DNA of 64,000 bases from Isoetes taiwanensis. Taxonomy: Eukaryota > Streptophyta > Lycopodiopsida > Isoetales > Isoetaceae. This document shows positions 10,366 to 19,660 of the stretch, piece by piece. Position 1 is the first letter of the stretch. Every line of letters starts with the position of its first letter. The DNA lies in NCBI GenBank assembly GCA_021234155.1, contig JAJEKV010000053.1, forward strand, positions 4,505,655 through 4,569,654. Reading direction: 5' to 3'. Under the pieces are notes generated by a model. The model did no database searches, was not told the origin of the DNA, and was given only the letters and a program-made list of their open reading frames with translations. The position numbers and the translations under genes were made by a program.

Positions 10366-11673
10366 ATTGGTATCAGAGCTCAGTTCTGGTCTTTCCCAAC
10401 GGAGCTGTGGGTGATGGAAGCGTTGAAAATTTGAGTGGCTTAGCAGCACACAAGATATTTCAAGGCAACGCAAGAACCGAGAACTTCTGAAGCCGAGAAG
10501 AGTAAAGGTGAAAAGAAGGTAGCACAAGAGGTCCAAGAGGAGGACATTGCAAATAGGTTACTTCTTGTCTGGTATGAAATTGATGTTTACGGATTGTGAT
10601 TAGAATCTTTAGATATTTCTTATTGCATCCTTATGGTTGAGGTTGGTGCCTCAATGGATAATTTTAGATTGTTGTCTCTGGCTGAGGTTGGTGCCTCAAA
10701 AATGGAAAGAGTTGGTGCTCTTGTCCAAGTGAATGGAAAGAGTTGTTGCTCTTGTTCAAGTGATTGGAATGAGTTGACGCCATGTCCAAGAGGTTGGAAT
10801 GAGTTGGTGCTCATGTCCATGTGAATAGAATGTTTGTTATTCCTGATGTTTGCAGGCCTTCTGGTTGGTGCGGGAGATGGCAAACTGGAATAGAAACCTT
10901 GGTTCGGGAAATACCGAGGTTTAAGCCCATGTGTCCGTTTATTTTCTAAAATTAACATGTAGGCAAAAATATTAGCAGAAAATTTGTGCTACAACTAGGG
11001 AGTTTTTCTTGGTTTTTCCGGCAATTTTGAAGAATAGCCTTGTAGCTTGCCGGACAAGTTCAAAACTGCAGGAAACTTGATGCTTTAGGCTACAAAGTTT
11101 CCCGAACCAAGATAGAAACTGATCAGAAGTTGGTGCTTCTAGTAGAGGTTAGTAAATATTTTATTTTAAACTAACCTATACTTTGAGACAAATTAAGTTG
11201 ATGTTCAACTTGTGGTTTTTGGAGGCCTTCTCGAGGAATTAAGTTTCTTAACATTTGGTATTGTTACTTCCTAATGGAAGGGGAAAATATCTTTCTTGTT
11301 CAAGTTGAATGATTATATTTAACTTGAAGGACTGGAAAGGGCTGGAAATGCCATGACTGTTCAAGTGAGGGACGCCTACTTGATGGACCAGTATGGATTT
11401 TTCTGTCCAAGCGCGGACCCTGCCTTGGAGGATCAGAAAAAGAACATTCCTAGGGGAAGAAGATTAGTCCCAAAAAGGGAAAGACTAATACGCTTTTCAG
11501 AAATTGATTGAAGATCAATTTTGAAAAGGGAGGTTTGATGGTTTTCTTTCAGGTTTAATGGCGATCGAGGATGATCAATCATGAGAAGGGAAGGAATTGA
11601 TATTCTTTGATAATGGATGTAAATCTTTAAGAAAGATGATCGAGGACGATCATGTTTTGAGAAGGGAAGGAAT
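10366..11673 (+). repeat. internal region 2 of the array, carries a nested MITE
   Basis: Begins ATTGGTATCAGAGCTC. Near 10700-10826 are four copies of a ~31-bp word (AATGGAAAGAGTTGGTGCTC type) that also occur in units 3 and 4 and, in part, unit 1. Apart from the MITE at 10898-11111 it is almost identical to internal region 3, including a shared small deletion before TTTGGTATTGTTACTTCC. The 3' part has four modules, each with a purine run. Confidence 0.85.
10898..11111. mobile_element. hAT-like MITE nested in array unit 2
   Basis: A 214-bp insertion with perfect 14-bp terminal inverted repeats, CTTGGTTCGGGAAA and TTTCCCGAACCAAG. The exact 8-bp target duplication ATAGAAAC lies at 10890-10897 and 11112-11119. 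Units 3 and 4 show the empty site (one ATAGAAAC followed by TGATCAG), which fixes both ends to the base. An 8-bp duplication with short inverted repeats is the hAT pattern. There is no ORF, so it is non-autonomous. It is the youngest event visible inside the array. Confidence 0.93.
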
Positions 11674-12296
11674 TGATATGGTGCTCGGGGGAGTGGCCTT
11701 ACATGGAACAATATTTATTGATATGATCAAGTAAGAAAGCCATCTAGTCTGTCTAAGACTTGATATTATCAAAGAGAGAGCTAAAAATAAACCTTGACCT
11801 TTATCTAGAAGCAAAAAGACAAAAAAAAGGTGTTGTTACCTATAAATAGAAGGACAACTTTGAGACGTGATATCTCCGCGATCACAACTCAGAAATCGGC
11901 GATCCTTACCTTTTTGAAAAGCCCTTAAAGTCTAGTTTGCAGATTGGGCTCGATTGTCTATAGATTACTTACGGTTTCAAAGTTATGTCCAGAAAGGTGC
12001 AAAGGGGTCTAAGCTGACTGCACAGCTAAATCTGCTTCTTCCTACATTGATGATGAGCCTAGCCTTGATCTACAGCATTTTCCCTAGTTCTTGCTTGATC
12101 ATATCATTAGGAGGAGTTCATGTAACACCAGTGGTTGGTGGCTAGAGAGAGCTTGTTCTTATACGATCTTGTGGAGTAGCTTGACTTGGTGGCATCTCTT
12201 CTAGTTGGTCTGGTTGGGTGGTAAATCGAGTACCTTATGGTGTCTTACTTGCTAATAAGTTGATGAATTTGCAGGAAGAATAGAGCATTCGTAACA
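11674..12296 (+). repeat. LTR 3 of the array
   Basis: 623 bp. TATAAATA at 11841-11848. It shares CTAGTCTGTCTAAGACTT with LTR 4, so LTRs 3 and 4 are a sister pair. Confidence 0.85.
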
Positions 12297-13382
12297 ATTG
12301 GTATCAGAGCTCAGTTCTGGTCTTTCCCAACGGAGCTGTGGGTGATGGAAGCGTTGAAAATTTGAGTGGCTTAGCAGCACACAAGATATTTCAAGGCAAC
12401 GCAAGAACCGAGAACTTCTGAAGCCGAGAAGAGTAAAGGTGAAAAGAAGGTAGCACAAGAGGTCCAAGAGGAGGACATTGCAAATAGGTTACTTCTTGTC
12501 TGGTATGAAATTGATGTTTACGGATTGTGATTAGAATCTTTAGATATTTCTTATTGCATCCTTATGGTTGAGGTTGGTGCCTCAATGGATAATTTTAGAT
12601 TGTTGTCTCTGGCTGAGGTTGGTGCCTCAAAAATGGAAAGAGTTGGTGCTCTTGTCCAAGTGAATGGAAAGAGTTGTTGCTCTTGTTCAAGTGATTGGAA
12701 TGAGTTGACGCCATGTCCAAGAGGTTGGAATGAGTTGGTGCTCATGTCCATGTGAATAGAATGTTTGTTATTCCTGATGTTTGCAGGCCTTCTGGTTGGT
12801 GCGGGAGATGGCAAACTGGAATAGAAACTGATCAGAAGTTGGTGCTTCTAGTAGAGGTTAGTAAATATTTTATTTTAAACTAACCTATACTTTGAGACAA
12901 ATTAAGTTGATGTTCAACTTGTGGTTTTTGGAGGCCTTCTCGAGGAACTAAGTTTCTTAACATTTGGTATTGTTACTTCCTAATGGAAGGGGAAAATATC
13001 TTTCTTGTTCAAGTTGAATGATTATATTTAACTTGAAGGACTGGAAAGGGCTGGAAATGCCATGACTGTTCAAGTGAGGGACGCCTACTTGATGGACCAG
13101 TATGGATTTTTCTGTCCAAGCGCGGACCCTGCCTTGGAGGATCAGAAAAAGAACATTCCTAGGGGAAGAAGATTAGTCCCAAAAAGGGAAAGACTAATAC
13201 GCTTTTCAGAAATTGATTGAAGATCAATTTTGAAAAGGGAGGTTTGATGGTTTTCTTTCAGGTTTAATGGCGATCCAGGATGATCAGTCATGAGAAGGGA
13301 AGGAATTGATATTCTTTGATAATGGATGTAAATCTTTAAGAAAGATGATCGAGGACGATCATGTTTTGAGAAGGGAAGGAAT
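12297..13382 (+). repeat. internal region 3 of the array
   Basis: Nearly identical to internal region 2 without the MITE; it shows the unoccupied MITE target. Its 3' part carries GATCCAGGATGATCAGTCAT, shared with internal region 4 and not with region 2, so the units are mosaics. Confidence 0.85.
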
Positions 13383-14006
13383 TGATATGGTGCTCGGGGG
13401 AGTGGCCTTACATGGAACAATATTTATTGATATGATCAAGTAAGAAAGCCATCTAGTCTGTCTAAGACTTGATATTATCAAAGAGAGAGCTAAAAATAAA
13501 CCTTGACCTTTATCTAGAAGCAAAAAGACAAAACAAAAGGTGTTGTTACCTATAAATAGAAGGACAAATTTGAGACGTGATATCTCCGCGATCACAACTC
13601 AGAAATCGGGGATCCGTACCTTTTTGAAAAGCCCTTAAAGTCTAGTTTCCAGATTGGGCTCGATTGTCTATAGATTACTTACGGTTTCAAAGTTATGTCC
13701 AGAAAGGTGCAAAGGGGTCTAAGCTGACTGCACAGCTAAATCTGCTTCTTCCTACATTGATGATGAGCCTAGCCTTGATCTACAGCATTTTCCCTAGTTC
13801 TTGCTTGATCATATCATTAGGAGGAGTTCATGTAACACCAGTGGTTGGTGGCTAGAGAGAGCTTGTTCTTATACGATCTTGTGGAGTAGCTTGACTTGGT
13901 GGCATCTCTTCTAGTTGGTCTGGTTGGGTGGTAAATCGAGTACCTTATGGTGTCTTACTTGCTAATAAGTTGATGAATTTGCAGGAAGAATAGAGCATTC
14001 GTAACA
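13383..14006 (+). repeat. LTR 4 of the array
   Basis: 624 bp. TATAAATA at 13551-13558. Sister to LTR 3. Confidence 0.85.
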
Positions 14007-15111
14007 ATTGGTATCAGAGCTCATTTCTGGTCTTTCCCAGCGGAGCTGTCGGTGATGGAAGCGTTGGAAATTTGAGTGGCTTAGCAGCACACAAGATATC
14101 TCAAGGCAACGCAAGAACCGAGACTTCTGAAGCCGAGAAGAGTAAAGGTGAAAAGAAGGTAGCACAAGAGGTCCAAGAGAAGGACATTGCAAATAGGTTA
14201 CTTCTTGTCTGGTATGAAATTGATGTTTACGGATTGTGATTAGAATCTTTAGATATTTCTTATTGCATCCTTATGGTTGAGGTTGGTGCCTCAACGGATA
14301 ATTTTAGATTGTTGTCTCTGGCTGAGGTTGGTGCCTCAAAAATGGAAAGAGTTGGTGCTCTTGTCCAAGTGAATGGAAAGAGTTGTTGCTCTTGTTAAAG
14401 TGATTGGAATGAGTTGACGCCATGTCCAAGAGGTTGGAATGAGTTGGTGCTCATGTCCATGTGAATAGAATGTTTGTTATTCCTGATGTTTGCAGGCCTT
14501 CTGGTTGGTGCTGGAGATGGCAAACTGGAATAGAAACTGATCAGAAGTTGGTGCTTCTAGTAGAGGTTAGTAAATATTTTATTTTAAACTAACCTATACT
14601 TTGAGACAAATTAAGTTGATGTTCAACTTGTGGTTTTTGGAGGCCTTCTCGATGAACTAAGTTTCTTCATGAGAAGGGAAGGACTAACAATTGGTATTGT
14701 TACTTCCTAATGGAAGGGGAAAATATCTTTCTTGTTCAAGTTGAATGATGATATTTAACTTGAAGGACTGGAAAGGGCTGGAAATGCCATGACTGTTCAA
14801 GTGAGGTATGCCTACTTGATGGATCAGTATGGAGATTTTTCTGTCCAAGCGCGGACCCTGCCTTGGAGGATCAGAAAAAGAACATTCCTAGGGGAAGAAG
14901 ATTAGTCCCAAAAAGGGAAAGACTAATACGCTTTTCAGAAATTGATTGAAAATCAATTTTGAAAAGGGAGGTTTGATGGTTTTCTTTCAGGTTTAATGGC
15001 GATCCAGGATGATCAGTCATGAGAAGGGAAGGAATTGATATTCTTTGATAATGGATGTAAATCTTTAAGAAAGATGATCGAGGACGATCATGTTTTGAGA
15101 AGGGAAGGAAT
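14007..15111 (+). repeat. internal region 4 of the array
   Basis: Starts ATTGGTATCAGAGCTC. It keeps the GAGAAGGGAAGGACTAACAA stretch that units 2 and 3 lack, as unit 1 does, and shows the empty MITE target. Ends in GAGAAGGGAAGGAAT before LTR 5. Confidence 0.85.
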
Positions 15112-15735
15112 TGATATGGTGCTCGGGGGAGTGGCCTTACATGGAACAATATTTATTGATATGATCAAGTAAGAAAGCCATCTAGTATGTCTAAGCCTTG
15201 ATATTATCAAAGAGAGAGCTAAAAATAAACCTTGACCTTTATCTAGAAGCAAAAAGAAAAAAAAAAAGGTGTTGTTACCTATAAATAGAAGGACAACTTT
15301 GAGACGTGATATCTCCGCGATCACAACTCAGAAATCGGCGGTCCTTACCTTGTTGAAAAGCCCTTGAAGTCTAGTTTCCAGATTGGGCTCGATTGTCTAT
15401 AGATTACTTACGGTTTCAAAGTTATGTCCAGAAAGGTGCAAAGGGGTCTAAGCTGACTGCACAACTAAATCTGCTTCTTCCTACATTGATGATGAGCCTA
15501 GCCTTGATCTACAGCATTTTCCCTAGTTCTTGCTTGATCATATCATTAGGAGGAGTTCATGTAACACCAGTGGTTGGTGGCTAGAGAGAGCTTGTTCTTA
15601 TACGATCTTGTGGAGTAGCTTGACTTGGTGGCATCTCTTCTAGTTGGTCCGGTTGGGTGGTAAATCGAGTACCCTATGGTGTCTTACTTGCTAATAAGTT
15701 GATGAATTTGTAGGAAGAATAGAGCATTCGTAACA
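15112..15735 (+). repeat. LTR 5 of the array (outer right)
   Basis: 624 bp, ending GCATTCGTAACA and followed at once by CTTCC, the second copy of the target duplication. TATAAATA at 15280-15287. Confidence 0.9.
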
Positions 15736-15764
15736 CTTCCTAGCTTTTCTAGATAACCGAAAAG

Positions 15765-15845
15765 AATTTCCATGCAAATCCTAAAGGGTTTCATGGAAAA
15801 TAAGAAGGGTTTCCATGGAAAATAGGAAGGGTTTCCATGAAAGAG
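15765..15845 (+). repeat. short repeats forming the right arm of the inverted repeat around the array
   Basis: Three to four copies of GGGTTTCCATGGAAAATA with GAAG, reverse-complementary to 8020-8104. The word is itself nearly palindromic (TTTCCATGGAAA). Confidence 0.65.
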
Positions 15846-15852
15846 CAATCCA

Positions 15853-15960
15853 AATCAGGCGTACATAAAACCATCGGGAATAACTGGTATATAAAACCAT
15901 CAGACATACATAAAACTATCGGGGATAACTGATACATAAAACCATCGGGGATAACTGGTC
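15853..15960 (+). repeat. short tandem repeat, about four copies
   Basis: Imperfect repeats of ACATAAAACCATCGGGGATA plus ACTG, period about 26 bp with one shorter copy. No coding content. Confidence 0.7.
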
Positions 15961-16199
15961 GCAAGAAGTTTGAGATGTAAACACCTGCTCATCAAATGTT
16001 CCCTATGAGTGTCTATGCGAAAAGACCATGGATTAAAAACGTGGGGGTTAGCCTCGAGGATTACGAGTTGGAGTTCTTATTTTTTGGTTGACCCTTTTGC
16101 ATAGCGGGGAAAACTGGTAACAAAAACAAAGTTTATATGTAAAATTCGGTATGTTTGGACTTTAGTAGATGGAGATCCAACATAGAGTAACATATATGG

Positions 16200-16312
16200 G
16201 GCGGTTCGGACCTCCACTTAGTTTCACCCAAGCTTCATCCTGGTCATGGATAGATCACCCAGGTTCGGGTCCATAAGCAGTGACAATTGCCCTAGGAAGA
16301 CTCGCTTTCTTG
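16200..16312 (-). rRNA. organellar large-subunit rRNA fragment (mitochondrial rrn26 likely)
   Basis: On the minus strand it reads GAGTCTT..AGGGCAATTGTCA, GGACCCGAACCTGGGTGATC, TATCCATGACCAGGATGAAG and CTTGGGTG, ending GTGGAGGTCCGAACCG. This is a conserved block in domain II of bacterial-type 23S rRNA as kept in plant organelles. Only about 110 bp of a ~3-kb gene are present, so it is a fragment. Plastid origin is possible; the mitochondrial call rests on the neighbouring tRNA. Confidence 0.75.
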
Positions 16313-16514
16313 CTACCTCTCTGACATTGACATAAAGGAGGGCTCTGGCAGAACGTAAGAAAAATTGATCGACTCGCTTGAGCAAGTCTAGATTTAAACA
16401 CGAATTTGACATAAATAAAGTAGCATCACGCCACAATAATGATAATGCGAGAGGAGGCCAGGCTAGGCTCGCAATGCAGTAAGGTGGAATGCATTCAGGA
16501 AAGAGAATAAAAAA

Positions 16515-16598
16515 GGATGGATGTCTGAGCGGTTGAAAGAGTCGGTCTTGAAAACCGAAGTATTTAGAATACCGAGGGTTCGAATCCCTCTCCATCCG
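16515..16598 (+). tRNA. trnS-UGA: tRNA-Ser(UGA), mitochondrial type, transferred copy
   Basis: A full class-II cloverleaf. The acceptor stem GGATGGA pairs with TCCATCC, with G as discriminator base. The anticodon stem TCGGT/ACCGA holds the loop CTTGAAA with anticodon TGA at 16549-16551. The long variable arm is GTATT-TAG-AATAC and the T arm is GAGGG-TTCGAAT-CCCTC. It matches the plant mitochondrial serine tRNA as I remember it, except for a shortened variable arm. All stems pair, so the transfer is either recent or the copy is still folded correctly. Whether it is transcribed in the nucleus cannot be told. Confidence 0.85.
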
Positions 16599-17467
16599 TG
16601 CACCCAAGACAACTTACTCTTTCTTTTTCCTCCATAGTAGCCTTCCGACCACTCACCGCACCGATTCCACCCCACCATCTGAAATATCAAGCAAGCGAAC
16701 ACATAAGCATAAGTAAGGTTTAATTAATTAATTCGTGTGCTGCTTTTGGCTGAAGACAAGAAGGCTTCTAATTCGCCAGGAATAGGCGTAATAGCGGAAT
16801 GAAAGAGGGGGCCTACCAAAGCTATTTATCCAATAGTTACATATGATGCCTCCACAGGTTGACATCCAATCCAAGCAAATTTTTTAGTTATACGGTACCT
16901 CAAATATTTTTCAAACCCTAGGAAGACTACCTAGGTCATATGTGAGCATGGAAAATAATTCTATCCATTTCTCAAATATTCCAGCATATTCACATTTAAT
17001 TTCTTTCTGTAGAAAAATTATTCAAAGCAACCCCGTAGGTGTGATTAGATCTGCATGGACCTGCAACAAACCAAAGAACAAAAACGTACCGACGCACAGA
17101 CAATGCAAGATAGGAAATATGCATGAGTATGTGACCTACTCTTTTTTGTTTTGGGTCTCTTACTCGCTTTTGAATCAAGATGAAATTAATAATCTCTCGT
17201 TTGGTGGTAGTTTTTAGTAATTTTTCCATTTCATTTTTTTCTTTGTTGGATTAAAGATGAGCTCTTGTCTGTCTTATTTCTTACCTTTTAAGAATGTAAA
17301 GTGCAATGACGTACTTCACTGAGGTTGCAATGTCAAAAGCAGGGACACATTCGTTTTACCGACACAAGTGAACGTTCAAGACTCGAGTTAGATTCTTGTT
17401 GTATTATTGTCCTAATGGACTTTTGTCACATCTGCAGTTTATCTTTAAATGTCTTGGGGTTTTCTTG

Positions 17468-19660
17468 ATGAAAGGGTTTCAAGAAAAGTATCAAATGTGT
17501 TCTTGCTATTTGAGGGCATGTACTAAACTCAAGTCTAGTTCAGAGGGAAAGAGAATTCATGCGTATATGATCACTGCCGAAATAAAGCAATTTGGAGAGT
17601 TAAGTAATACTTTATTGTATATGTATGGAAGATGTGGGAGTCTCGAGGGTGCTGAAAGCATGTTTGACAAAATGCCACATCGTGATGTTGTAAGTTGGAA
17701 CAACATTGTTGCAATTTATGCCCAACTTGGGGCAGCAAACAAGGCCATATTGCTCTTGAAACAGATGCAAGAGGAAGGACTGAATCCAGACAAAGTCACA
17801 TATACTGGGATTCTCAAGTCTGGCTTAGTGAGATTAGCAGAGGGCAGGTTAATCCATGCCCTTTTACTAACGAGCACATATGATGTAGATATCTCGTTGG
17901 GAAATTTACTGTTGAACATATATTCACGATGTGGAAGCCTCAGGGATGCACGAGGACTGTTCATTAAGCTATTGCAACCAGACGTGTCATCTTGGAATAT
18001 AATGATCACAGCATATGCTCAGGATGGTCACGTAAGGGCGGCTTTGTGTCTTTGGAAAACAATGCACAGTGTGGGCATCCCAGCGGATGAAATTACTTAT
18101 GTAAGCATCTTGAATGTATGTTCAGACTCTACATCTTTACCAGAAGGTGTATTCATTCATGCCAGCATCCTTGTCACTGAAATTAAGTGTGGTCTAATCA
18201 TTGGAACTGCCCTGCTCAACATGTACAGAAAATGTGGTGGATTGAGTTCAGCTTCTTATTTATTTGAAAAGTTGCACCACAAGGATGTCGTAACATGGTC
18301 AACAATGATAGCAACTTATGCTGAGCAAGGACTCAATAAAAGTGCAGTCAAGTTATTCCATCAGATGCAATCTGATAATATAGAACCAAACAGAGTCACT
18401 TTACTAACTGTACTAGATATCTGTTCCACTCCAGCAAGCCTACCCTGGGGTATTTCTATTCATGCACGGATTCTCAAGTATGGGGATGCGACAGATGTTG
18501 TTGGCAACGCACTGGTTAATATGTATGGAAAGTGCGGCTTCTTAAAAACTGCTGAAGAAGTTTTTAAAAAAATTCCAGAACTGAATGTCATATCTTGGAC
18601 TTCCATTATCTCAGCATATAGTCAACAAGGGCACTACAGGCACATCCTTCAAATATTTGATCAAATGCAGCAAGAAAACACCCAGCCAGACAATGTAACT
18701 TTTGTTGCCATTTTAGATGCATTTTCTGATCCCCTTGCTCTTCCTCATGGTACATTTATACATGCCTGCCTCATCAGAACTCTATCAGAGATAGATACCA
18801 TTGTCGGAACTGCTATAGTAAATATGTACAATAAATGTGGGAACTTAGTAGGTGCATGTAAACAGTTCGACCAATTACCCAGAAGAAATGTGATATCATG
18901 GACATCCATGATTACATCCTTCAATATGCATGGTTATTCCGCAAAGTCAATTCAACTCTTTTTTGATATGCTACAGCAAAAGGTAGAACCAAATAAAGTC
19001 ACAATTGCAAGTGCTCTTAATGCATGCTCTGTTCTGTCCATAGGTATGTTCATTCATGCATTTGTTATAAAATGTGGAGTCGAACATGATGTCATTGTGG
19101 GGACTGCACTTATAAATATGTATGGTATATGTGGGGTCCTTGACAACGCCCTTAGCGTGTTCTTTGAAATGCCTCAACATGACAGCATATCATGGAGTGC
19201 CATCATTGTTTCATTTGCACATCAAGGTAATGCCAATGAGACCATGCAACTCTTTCAAGCAATGTGTGAAAGAGGGGTGCTACCAAACAGCATTACTCTT
19301 GTTGCTGCTCTCTATGCTTGTGGTCATACTGATCGGATTGAGGAGGCTTATATTCAGTTTATTTCAATGAGCAAAGACTGGTGTATTTCACCATCTCCAG
19401 AACATTATCATTGCATGGTTGACCTGATTGGGCGTCCGGGGTGGCTAGATGAGGGCGAGGATTTCATCAACAACATGCCATCTCAATGTGGTGTGGAGGC
19501 ATGGAGAAGTTTACTTGCAGCATGTAGAATCTATGGAGAGGTGTTAAGAGGAAATCATGCAACAAAATACGCAATTTTGGTGGATCAAGAAGATGCTGCA
19601 GCATATGTTCTATTGTCAAGTATTTTTGCTGCAGATTGGAATCAAGATGAATTGGCTTGA
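17468..19660 (+). CDS. PLS-class pentatricopeptide repeat protein, short at both ends
   Basis: PPR proteins of the PLS class bind specific organellar RNAs, mostly to guide C-to-U editing or splicing. The intronless frame encodes 730 residues from the first in-frame ATG; an in-frame stop lies at 17369-17371. About six P-L-S triplets recur every ~100 residues, each with MYGKCG-like, RDVVSW-like, AYAQxG and PDxVTxxxIL segments. The last triplet ends in the usual EHYHCMVDLIGR and EAWRSLLAACR blocks and starts an E domain (AAAYVLLSSIFAADWNQDE). It then stops, so E+ and DYW domains are missing. The N terminus starts close to the first repeat with no evident organelle transit peptide. It is uninterrupted and could be expressed, but looks truncated at both ends. 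Confidence 0.85.
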   Translation: MKGFQEKYQMCSCYLRACTKLKSSSEGKRIHAYMITAEIKQFGELSNTLLYMYGRCGSLEGAESMFDKMPHRDVVSWNNIVAIYAQLGAANKAILLLKQMQEEGLNPDKVTYTGILKSGLVRLAEGRLIHALLLTSTYDVDISLGNLLLNIYSRCGSLRDARGLFIKLLQPDVSSWNIMITAYAQDGHVRAALCLWKTMHSVGIPADEITYVSILNVCSDSTSLPEGVFIHASILVTEIKCGLIIGTALLNMYRKCGGLSSASYLFEKLHHKDVVTWSTMIATYAEQGLNKSAVKLFHQMQSDNIEPNRVTLLTVLDICSTPASLPWGISIHARILKYGDATDVVGNALVNMYGKCGFLKTAEEVFKKIPELNVISWTSIISAYSQQGHYRHILQIFDQMQQENTQPDNVTFVAILDAFSDPLALPHGTFIHACLIRTLSEIDTIVGTAIVNMYNKCGNLVGACKQFDQLPRRNVISWTSMITSFNMHGYSAKSIQLFFDMLQQKVEPNKVTIASALNACSVLSIGMFIHAFVIKCGVEHDVIVGTALINMYGICGVLDNALSVFFEMPQHDSISWSAIIVSFAHQGNANETMQLFQAMCERGVLPNSITLVAALYACGHTDRIEEAYIQFISMSKDWCISPSPEHYHCMVDLIGRPGWLDEGEDFINNMPSQCGVEAWRSLLAACRIYGEVLRGNHATKYAILVDQEDAAAYVLLSSIFAADWNQDELA

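Larger units (their letters stand above)
8105..15735 (+). mobile_element. tandem array of a non-autonomous LTR retroelement: 5 LTRs, 4 internal regions
   Basis: Five ~624-bp LTRs (TG...CA) alternate with four internal regions. Each internal region starts with ATTGGTATCAGAGCTC or a close variant, the primer-binding site for initiator tRNA-Met. Each ends in a polypurine run (GAGAAGGGAAGGAAT) directly before the next LTR. A perfect 5-bp direct repeat, CTTCC, flanks the whole array (8100-8104 and 15736-15740) and none flanks the inner units, so it occupies one insertion site. No gag or pol similarity is seen, so the element would depend on a helper. The 3' internal signature (GATCGAGGACGATCATG before the purine tract) recalls Ty3/gypsy chromoviruses, which is an inference. 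High LTR similarity (roughly 95-99% by eye) suggests recent expansion, most simply by unequal LTR-LTR recombination. Confidence 0.9.
16195..16850. other. organellar DNA insertion in the nuclear genome (probably mitochondrial)
   Basis: Two organelle gene segments lie 200 bp apart in opposite orientation: a large-subunit rRNA piece on the minus strand and a complete tRNA-Ser on the plus strand. The tRNA is the plant mitochondrial trnS(UGA) type. Sequence from 16600 to about 16850 is less AT-rich than its surroundings and may belong to the insert, but I did not recognise genes there. Both ends are approximate. Their close packing in inverted order suggests rearranged or concatenated organelle DNA. 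Confidence 0.7.

Noticed and set aside
10633-10824. 63-residue repetitive frame in the array's internal region
   Set aside because: It comes from the ~31-bp tandem words; the frame has no gag-like motif and does not persist in all units.
11954-12145. 63-residue frame repeated in several places (also near 13664 and 15393)
   Set aside because: It lies inside the LTRs of the tandem array and is identical only because the LTRs are; it has no domain and LTRs are not expected to encode protein.
16515-16598. Functional nuclear tRNA gene
   Set aside because: Sequence is of the plant mitochondrial trnS(UGA) type and lies next to organellar rRNA, so a transferred copy is the better reading.
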